This document shows, piece by piece, positions 5,801 through 11,008 of a stretch of DNA of 11,008 bases (positions within the stretch are counted from its first letter, which is position 1; every line of letters starts with the position of its first letter). The notes beneath the pieces are model-generated. The model worked only from the letters and a program-made list of their open reading frames with translations. It was not told the origin of the DNA and made no database searches. A program made the translations under genes and the position numbers. Source of the stretch: DASPTR01 sp964475545 (lineage in GTDB: Archaea; Thermoproteota; Bathyarchaeia; Bathyarchaeales; Bathycorpusculaceae); assembly GCA_964475545.1 (NCBI GenBank), contig CAYYXF010000044.1, positions 1-11,008 of the forward strand, in the 5' to 3' direction.

Positions 5801-6805
5801 CTATACACGATTCCGTAGGTCTCTAACAGCAGCGTAGATTTGGGAACAGCATAACGAAGAGAAACTTGCTTCGTATCCTTGTTTTTTCGCGAATTCAATG
5901 GCTTCCTCTGTGGGAAAGGCTATCGCGTCAACACCGGCCTTTATTGCTAAGACATCCGTTTCATTGCGATGCTTACCTTTCGGTCGCATGCAACCTAGGG
6001 CCAGCGGTGTTTCAGGAAGCAGGAGTCTGGCAGCCACAATTACTTTAGCTATGTCCAGTGGTCTTGGTGGTTGAGCGTCCTGCATTTGAGTTCCATGAAT
6101 GGGCATAAGAGCTATTATCACGAGAGCTGAGGGTTCAGATTTTGAAATCATCTCTAGCGCGTGCAGCTCACCCCTCAATCTGCCATGGTGAAGCCCGACA
6201 ATCACGTGAGGCACGAAGTCAATGTTGGCTTTGTCCAAAGCTTCAAGTGAACGTGCATAGTCATTCACCGTCACGTCCATGTTGCATATTTCCCTTATTG
6301 ACTCATCTGACCCGATTACATCGATCAAAGCGGCGTCCACGCCACTCTGTTCAAGGGCTTTAGCAGTATCGAAATCCACTATGCCCGTATGGACAACAAC
6401 GGTGAGCCCAAGCTCGCGCTTGATTCTTCCAATTGCATCAACAAAATCTCCAAGAGGCACAGAACCATCCTGAAGGCAGCCGCCACTTATTAGACAGCCC
6501 AAAGCGCCTCCAAGCTTAAGCTTCTTGCACAGTTCAAGAAGCTTCTCTGGCGTCGTAGCCGGGTACATTGTCTCGAGCACTTTCCCACCGCAGTGTCCAC
6601 ACTTCAATGCACAATTTCCCGCTGTTATAGAAATGGTCGGAAAATCCATTGGTGAAGAACAATAGCAGCTTGTCTTGTAGTACATGAAGCTCGGAGCATA
6701 GAAGTGGATTCTTCCAGATTTCGAACCAAAAGACTCACTGCCAAGGATGCCTAGAAGATCCTTATCTGACATTTGCCAGACTGCTTCAGGCGAGAGTTTC
6801 TTCAC
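5801..6805 (-). CDS. radical SAM protein, COG1856-like; candidate component of archaeal lipoyl synthase (LipS1/LipS2 type)
   Basis: 334 aa. The radical SAM cluster motif is CALKCGHC (C65, C69, C72), followed by an ISGGC segment (106-110) typical of SAM binding. Extra cysteines C47 and C49 (SCYCSS) before the motif and C319-C320 (SSLCCSQ) at the C-terminus could ligate an auxiliary Fe-S cluster, as required by enzymes that insert sulfur. I recognise it as an archaeal 'homolog of biotin synthase'. Such proteins, paired with a COG2516-type protein, are the families in which the two-protein lipoyl synthase of Thermococcus was found, and a COG2516-like gene lies about 0.7 kb away, divergently. I cannot say which subunit this would be. 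The start is GTG at 6805, with GGAG five nt upstream and an in-frame stop shortly before; a 16-codon ATG frame overlaps out of phase. An unrelated radical SAM function remains possible. Confidence 0.75.
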   Translation of the reverse strand: MKKLSPEAVWQMSDKDLLGILGSESFGSKSGRIHFYAPSFMYYKTSCYCSSPMDFPTISITAGNCALKCGHCGGKVLETMYPATTPEKLLELCKKLKLGGALGCLISGGCLQDGSVPLGDFVDAIGRIKRELGLTVVVHTGIVDFDTAKALEQSGVDAALIDVIGSDESIREICNMDVTVNDYARSLEALDKANIDFVPHVIVGLHHGRLRGELHALEMISKSEPSALVIIALMPIHGTQMQDAQPPRPLDIAKVIVAARLLLPETPLALGCMRPKGKHRNETDVLAIKAGVDAIAFPTEEAIEFAKKQGYEASFSSLCCSQIYAAVRDLRNRV

Positions 6806-6868
6806 AGTTCTCCACTCGGATTTTCTCGTTTGCCATGTTTAGATTTCCTTTGCGCCTGACGCCGTGTA

Positions 6869-6878
6869 GACATAAACC
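6869..6878 (-). promoter_or_regulatory. TATA-like element upstream of the minus-strand radical SAM gene
   Basis: Read on the minus strand, GGTTTATGTC lies about 65 bp before the GTG start and predicts a leader of about 40 nt. The gap to the upstream flavin-binding gene is 79 nt, so either an own promoter or readthrough is possible. Confidence 0.25.
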
Positions 6879-6884
6879 ATTGCA

Positions 6885-7334
6885 TCAACGCACAAACTTT
6901 TTACCTGTGACTTTTGTTGGCTTTATTACGCAGATCCGTACCGCTTTCAGCTCTTTCTCTCGATCTCTTCCTGGTTTGCTCATATATTCATCAAAGGCTT
7001 CTGGAACACGATATTTGTCGATCAGCTTCTGGAGATACGGAATCATCTCCTCTTTGTTCTCTATGATTTCTGTTTTGCCGAATACAACCACGCTCTTGTA
7101 CATTGACGCGTCAGAAAGGGTTTCATCTATTTCAAAACAGACTTCCGGATTCTTTCTCATAGCTTGCACTTTCAGGCCCTTGTTGCAGGTATGAAAGAAT
7201 ATTTCTCCGTCAGCATATGCGTATCCAAGAGGTACGATATACGGGCCCTTTTCAAGAGACAATCCAAGCCTACCTACGCGAGCGCAGGTCAGGAATTGTT
7301 CTATTTCCTGCCTAGTCATTTCCTTTAAAGACAT
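6885..7334 (-). CDS. pyridoxamine 5'-phosphate oxidase-family (flavin-binding split-barrel) protein
   Basis: 149 aa. It matches the small NimA/PPOX-like group: an N-terminal EIEQFLTCARVGRLG segment (10-24), then strands PYIVPLGYAYADGEIFFHT (31-49) and a GLKVQAMRKNPEVCFEID segment (53-70) that form the split barrel and bind FMN or F420. The substrate cannot be read from the sequence, and these proteins range from deazaflavin- or flavin-dependent reductases to haem-binding forms. ATG 7334 gives the family N-terminus; AAGGAG lies 11 nt upstream, which is rather far, and ATG 7319 is an alternative. It sits between the two radical SAM genes on the same strand as one of them, divergent from the other. 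Confidence 0.82.
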   Translation of the reverse strand: MSLKEMTRQEIEQFLTCARVGRLGLSLEKGPYIVPLGYAYADGEIFFHTCNKGLKVQAMRKNPEVCFEIDETLSDASMYKSVVVFGKTEIIENKEEMIPYLQKLIDKYRVPEAFDEYMSKPGRDREKELKAVRICVIKPTKVTGKKFVR

Positions 7335-7503
7335 CCGTCCATGCTCTCCTTCAGCATCTCATGAAGCATTGAAAAGTTGGCCCAGCCTATTAAGTCTCTT
7401 TTCAGGTTCATTATTTCTTACCGTAAAAACCTTAATCTCACTAAACAACTTATGCTTCATCTAGAAAGCGTGCTCCTGCAACCTTAACACTCTGAGGGTT
7501 CAT
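7335..7503. promoter_or_regulatory. divergent promoter region between the flavin-binding and second radical SAM genes
   Basis: 169 bp with no coding frame of note. Leftward, CTTAATAG near 7393-7386 is a TATA-like box giving a leader of about 30 nt. Rightward, ACTTATGC near 7448-7455 is a weaker candidate, and GAGG ahead of ATG 7504 (GAGGGTTCAT) is a fair Shine-Dalgarno with a 6-nt spacer. No clear palindrome links the two directions. Confidence 0.35.
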
Positions 7504-8526
7504 ATGCCCATTGAAAACGTCGACGAAAATTTGCCAACACAGGTTCGTGTTTCTCTCGGTTCAGCCATCGCTCTCAGACTTCTAAACGGGAAGCTTGATG
7601 CCCCACCCATGACAGCTTACCTGATGACTTACAGAAGAGGAAAATGCACGGCCAATTGCCAATTCTGTCCACAAGCGAGAAAAAGCCGCAGCCGAACTGA
7701 CGTGCTTTCAAGAATTACATGGCCTGTTTTCGCAACTAGACGTGTCTTAGACGAGATTCAAGACGCTGCCGAGAACGATGCAATAAGGCGCGTTTGCATA
7801 CAGGCCTTAAACTATCATAAAGTTTTTGCCCATCTAGAAGCTCTAGTGAGAATGATAAAAAAAGGGACAAATGTGCCAATTTCAATTTCATGCCAACCTC
7901 TAGTCAAAGAAAACCTCAAACTGTTGGCCGATGCAGGTGCTGAAAGGATAGGGATACCCTTGGATGCTGCGACAGAAGAGCTGTTTGACAAAGTAAAAGG
8001 GGCATCTGCAGGAGGACCATACAACTGGAGAAAACAGTTCGGACTATTAGAAGACGCCGTTAGCATTTTTGGAAAGGGAAGAGTTAGCACGCATCTGATT
8101 GTTGGGCTAGGCGAGACTGAACACGAAATTGTCCGGATCATTCAAAAATGTGTTGACATGGGTGTTCTCCCAGCACTTTTCGCTTTCACACCTGTTTCCG
8201 GAACGGGGCTGGAGAAGAGCGGTCAACCACCCATCAGCAAGTATAGACGAGTGCAAATGGCCAGAAGCTTGATCGTGCACGGGGCAACAAGAATCGGCAA
8301 GATGAATTTCAGTGAAGAAGGTCAAGTGATCAATTTTGGCGTAGGCAAGCAAACATTGAAGAGAATTCTGTGGTCAGGTGAGCCATTCCTTACTTCTGGG
8401 TGTCCGGACTGCAACCGCCCCTACTATAACGAGAAACCTCGTGGTCCAATCTACAACTTTCCAAGAGACCCATCAGAAAAAGAGCTTGGTGAAATTCAAG
8501 AGCAGTTGAGTCCAAGTGGAGCATAA
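7504..8526 (+). CDS. radical SAM protein, COG2516-like ('biotin synthase-related'); candidate archaeal lipoyl synthase component
   Basis: 340 aa. The radical SAM motif is CTANCQFC (C48, C52, C55). The barrel continues with the RVCIQALNYH segment (96-105), an RIGIPLDAA segment (148-156) and STHLIVGLGETE (195-206). The C-terminus has a distinctive CPDCNRPYYNEKPRGPIYNFPRDP region with C300 and C303, which may bind an auxiliary Fe-S cluster or zinc. This layout fits COG2516, which together with COG1856-like proteins includes the archaeal LipS1/LipS2 lipoyl synthases that insert sulfur at C6 and C8 of a protein-bound octanoyl chain. The subunit identity is not resolved here. ATG with GAGG six nt upstream is a sound start. 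Its TAA overlaps the polymerase start by 11 nt, so the two are probably translated from one mRNA. Confidence 0.78.
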   Translation: MPIENVDENLPTQVRVSLGSAIALRLLNGKLDAPPMTAYLMTYRRGKCTANCQFCPQARKSRSRTDVLSRITWPVFATRRVLDEIQDAAENDAIRRVCIQALNYHKVFAHLEALVRMIKKGTNVPISISCQPLVKENLKLLADAGAERIGIPLDAATEELFDKVKGASAGGPYNWRKQFGLLEDAVSIFGKGRVSTHLIVGLGETEHEIVRIIQKCVDMGVLPALFAFTPVSGTGLEKSGQPPISKYRRVQMARSLIVHGATRIGKMNFSEEGQVINFGVGKQTLKRILWSGEPFLTSGCPDCNRPYYNEKPRGPIYNFPRDPSEKELGEIQEQLSPSGA

Positions 8527-10420
8527 GGCCTTGAGTGGGCTGTATCTTCTCGATGCTAATGTGACCGAAACGAACGCCGTAAAACTGAGATTTCTGGACG
8601 AAAATGGGGATGTCCGAGAAGTTGTCGATGACAAATACAAACCATATTTTCTAACAACTTATCCCTTAACACATGAAGACGAAGAAATCGTGCGTTACTT
8701 TAGTGGCGACGTGCAACCTGTGGAAAAGTCTGACCTGTTCACAGGTGAAAAAAGAACATGCGGAAGAGTCACTTGGCCGAGCATGGGAGTTGCTTCAAAA
8801 GCCGCTGAGAAATTCCGCTTGTGCTGGGAAAATGAAATCGAATTCGCGAAATCGTACGTGTATGACCATGGACTAAACTTCGGGGCATTACATTCCGAAA
8901 ACAGCCTGAAACCAATTAGAAACACGCCAACTGAGCTAATTGGGGGATTTGAGAAGGGCTTCAAGGAAGTCCAAGAAAAGGACCCGCAAAAGCATGCTCG
9001 TATTTCACACTGGTTAGAGCTGCTGAATCAGCCAATTCCAAACCTTGACATGAGATTCCTCAACGCTGAACGGGTCGATCAAGAAAAGATCACCACAGCT
9101 TGGATGCTTTCTCGAATAGCCAACCTTCCCTTGAGCGAAGCATTTGAAAGCAGACGTGTAAGCGACTGGTGGAAATCCATTATCAACACGCATCTCAGGA
9201 GAAACAACTTCCTTGTTCCATCAGCCCACGAATTGACGAGAGGCAAACCTACGCATACGGTTACAGGAGCCCTAACCGTTGCACCCAAAGCTGGAACCTA
9301 TTTCAACACGGTTGTTTGCGATTTCGAAAGCCTATATGCAGGCTGCATTGACAGCTTCAATCTGTCTTATGAGACAGTCGACTGTGACCATCCTGAATGT
9401 GAAAGGAACAGAATTCCAGATTTTGATGGCCACGTCTGCACTCAGAGAAGGGGATTTTATGCAGTGCTTGTTGGAGCATTGAAAGAACTGCGAATCAGAA
9501 TCTTCAAACCCGCCTCAAGGAACGCCGCGCTGCCTGATGAGAACAGGAAGATCGCAAGTTCAGCCTCAAAACTGTTGAAGCTGATTCTGGTTTCCAGCTA
9601 CGGCGTGACGGTTAGAATTCACGGATTGGCTTGCCCGCCCTTGGCTGAGGCCATAACGGGTTACGGTCGCTACGTGTTGAAGGAGAGTTGGCGGATGGCT
9701 GAAGAGAAGGGGCTGAGTCCGCTGTACGGTGATACTGACTCCTTGTTCTTAGATAATCCATCAAATGAGCAGGTTGAATGGTTGATCAGAGCGGTTAAGG
9801 AACGATTTCGCTTGGATCTGGCTGTGGACAAACGTTACAATCTGTGCGTTTTGCCCAAAGCAAAGAAGGCATATTTCGGAATATTGGCTGATGGAAACCC
9901 TGACATAAAAGGGGTTACGGCCATCAAATCCAATTCTCCTGGATACGTAACCAAGGTGTTTGAGGAATGTGTCAAGGAACTTTCCGCTGTCAGGAATCAT
10001 GAGCAGTATGTTGAAGCAAGAGAAAGAATCAGAGATGTCGTGCGAAAGGGCGTAGCAGAGTTGAAGAGGAGAGAAGCTAGACTGGAGGATCTGGCTTATT
10101 CAGTGCGACTCTATTTCGATCCTGATGAAAAGGTGGGAATAATGAAAACTGTACATCAACCCTACCAATGTGCGCTGCAACTTATGGACGCTGGCAAGAA
10201 ACTGAAAAGGGGAGATGTCGTTTCGTATGTCAAAGTGAAACCTTTCAAGTACAAGGGAAAAATCTTCACAGTAAAACCTTCGGAAGCCGTAACAAGCTGG
10301 GCTGAAATAAATCCGGACGATTACGCTCGAAACCTCCTGACTGCCTTAAATCAGGTCTTTGAACCGATGGGCATCAAGCTTGAAATGGAAAAAGAAGCTA
10401 GAATATACCGGTGGATCTGA
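8516..10420 (+). CDS. divergent family B DNA polymerase lacking most of the exonuclease domain
   Basis: 634 aa, about 150 shorter than a standard archaeal PolB. Residues 8-130 match the PolB N-terminal domain. The 3'-5' exonuclease domain is reduced to roughly 50 residues (about 135-185), and I see none of its DxE, NxxxFD or YxxxD motifs. Polymerase motif A is DFESLYAG at 269-276: D269 is kept, but the usual SLYP Pro is Ala. Motif B is K355-LIL-V359-SSYG: Lys and YG are kept, but the usual Asn is Val. Motif C YGDTDS at 404-409 is intact (D406, D408). KxY is present (K451-A-Y453), and C290, C295 and C308 are conserved-like Cys of the palm insertion. Both metal-binding carboxylate motifs remain, so activity without proofreading is plausible. 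It resembles the divergent archaeal PolB2 group. The GTG start at 8516 overlaps the upstream radical SAM gene; the Shine-Dalgarno is weak. Confidence 0.85.
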   Translation: MEHKALSGLYLLDANVTETNAVKLRFLDENGDVREVVDDKYKPYFLTTYPLTHEDEEIVRYFSGDVQPVEKSDLFTGEKRTCGRVTWPSMGVASKAAEKFRLCWENEIEFAKSYVYDHGLNFGALHSENSLKPIRNTPTELIGGFEKGFKEVQEKDPQKHARISHWLELLNQPIPNLDMRFLNAERVDQEKITTAWMLSRIANLPLSEAFESRRVSDWWKSIINTHLRRNNFLVPSAHELTRGKPTHTVTGALTVAPKAGTYFNTVVCDFESLYAGCIDSFNLSYETVDCDHPECERNRIPDFDGHVCTQRRGFYAVLVGALKELRIRIFKPASRNAALPDENRKIASSASKLLKLILVSSYGVTVRIHGLACPPLAEAITGYGRYVLKESWRMAEEKGLSPLYGDTDSLFLDNPSNEQVEWLIRAVKERFRLDLAVDKRYNLCVLPKAKKAYFGILADGNPDIKGVTAIKSNSPGYVTKVFEECVKELSAVRNHEQYVEARERIRDVVRKGVAELKRREARLEDLAYSVRLYFDPDEKVGIMKTVHQPYQCALQLMDAGKKLKRGDVVSYVKVKPFKYKGKIFTVKPSEAVTSWAEINPDDYARNLLTALNQVFEPMGIKLEMEKEARIYRWI

Positions 10421-10449
10421 GTTCAAATAACCGCTTCAGCAATTGAAAA

Positions 10450-10458
10450 ACATTTATG
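10450..10458 (+). promoter_or_regulatory. TATA-like box of the CoA-transferase gene, flanked by an inverted repeat
   Basis: ACATTTATG lies about 50 bp before the TTG start of the CoA-transferase. It is bracketed by CCGCTTCA (10431-10438) and TGAGCGG (10457-10463), which are complementary over 7 bp with one bulged T, so the arms could pair or be bound by a regulator. The repeat also follows the polymerase stop by 10 bp and might instead act in termination. Confidence 0.3.
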
Positions 10459-10503
10459 AGCGGAGCAGACGTTAATGCACTCTAAAATGGCTGGTGTGAA
10501 GCT

Positions 10504-11008
10504 TTGGTTGAGGCATCTGTCGAGGATAAGAGAATAACGCTGAAAGAGGCTGTCAAGCTTGTTCCTGATGGGGCGCATCTTTTTTGGGGCGGCTTTGGTT
10601 TTCAACGTCCGCCTATGGCATTTGCTCACGAACTGGTTAGACAGAAGAAGCGGAACATGACTCTTTACACCTGCGGCTCAGAGATGGATCTGGACATTCT
10701 CTCAGGTGCTTGCGTAGTGTCAAGGCTTGAACTGGCATTTTACGCGATTGAAGGCATAGGATTGGTGCCCAACATTCAAAGAAGAATCCGCGAAGGAGCA
10801 ATAGAGATTGAGGACTACTCTAACCTGGCCATGGCGCTACGATTCCTAGGCGGGGCATTGGGGGTGCCATTTATGCCCCTGAAAAGCATGCTGGGAACGG
10901 ACATGCTTGCAAAAGTTAAGTTCAGGCCGAAAAAGGCTCATGTAATGACGTGTCCCTTCAGCGGTGAAAAAGTCGTGCTTGTTCCGTCAGTGCGCCCTGA
11001 TTTCAGCA
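10504..11008 (+). CDS. CoA-transferase family I, subunit A (partial, cut by the window end)
   Basis: 168 codons visible, no stop before the window edge. An N-terminal ITLKEAVKLVPDGAHLFWGGFGF segment leads into FAHELVRQKKRNMTLY, the alpha-subunit fold of two-subunit CoA-transferases (acetoacetate/glutaconate type). These move CoA between acyl-CoA and a free acid, and the catalytic Glu is normally on the partner beta subunit, which should follow beyond the window. An RRIREGAIEIEDYSN segment and GVPFMPLKSMLGTD support the subunit A assignment. Substrate cannot be set; in archaea such genes often serve amino acid or fatty acid breakdown. The frame opens just after a TAA at 10483-10485, and the only usual start is TTG 10504, with GGTGTGAAGC before it. 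An ATG at 10488 is in another frame and stops after 16 codons. Confidence 0.85.
   Translation, partial: MVEASVEDKRITLKEAVKLVPDGAHLFWGGFGFQRPPMAFAHELVRQKKRNMTLYTCGSEMDLDILSGACVVSRLELAFYAIEGIGLVPNIQRRIREGAIEIEDYSNLAMALRFLGGALGVPFMPLKSMLGTDMLAKVKFRPKKAHVMTCPFSGEKVVLVPSVRPDFS

Noticed and set aside
6785..6835. 16-codon ATG frame (MANEKIRVENCEETLA) overlapping the start of the minus-strand radical SAM gene
   Set aside because: Very short, no Shine-Dalgarno, and the radical SAM protein has a complete-looking N-terminus from GTG 6805, so no frameshift repair is needed.
10488..10538. ATG 10488 as the start of the CoA-transferase via a frameshift
   Set aside because: That frame stops after 16 codons, whereas TTG 10504 is in phase with the full domain and needs no frameshift.

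Overview
The window reads as a piece of a mesophilic or moderately thermophilic archaeal genome of intermediate G+C, most likely a Bathyarchaeia-type or related TACK lineage. The evidence is internal. There is an archaeal-only CoA pathway pair (pantoate kinase and archaeal-type phosphopantetheine adenylyltransferase), a family B DNA polymerase, DUF763, and a pair of archaeal 'biotin synthase-like' radical SAM proteins. TATA-like boxes lie 25-50 bp upstream of several starts, and TTG and GTG starts are frequent. The lineage is inferred from gene content only, because no rRNA or other marker gene is present.

Layout. 30-1136 (-): a Cys-rich DUF6144-like protein with an integrase-like helical N-terminal part. 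1137-1699: a mostly non-coding stretch with a possible 48-64 aa ORF (-), two inverted repeats, a TATA box and the leader of the next operon. 1700-3895 (+): a tight three-gene unit of ECF-type membrane transporter, pantoate kinase and CoaD, which is a CoA biosynthesis operon with a vitamin-type transporter. 3955-5723 (+): DUF763 protein and DUF998 membrane protein. 5801-7334 (-): a radical SAM protein (COG1856-like) and a small flavin-binding split-barrel protein. 7504-10420 (+), divergent from these: a second radical SAM protein (COG2516-like) that overlaps an unusual family B DNA polymerase. 10504-end (+): the start of a family I CoA-transferase subunit A, cut by the window edge.

How it fits together. 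The transporter/kinase/CoaD operon suggests that the transporter brings in a CoA precursor such as pantoate or pantothenate. The two radical SAM proteins resemble the families that supply the two-protein archaeal lipoyl synthase (LipS1/LipS2), so the region may hold a lipoylation locus; this is inference. The most unusual gene is the 634-aa DNA polymerase. It keeps the catalytic aspartates of motifs A and C, has lost nearly all of the 3'-5' exonuclease domain, and carries substitutions in motifs A and B, which is reminiscent of the divergent archaeal PolB2 group. No CRISPR array, insertion sequence, tRNA or rRNA was seen.
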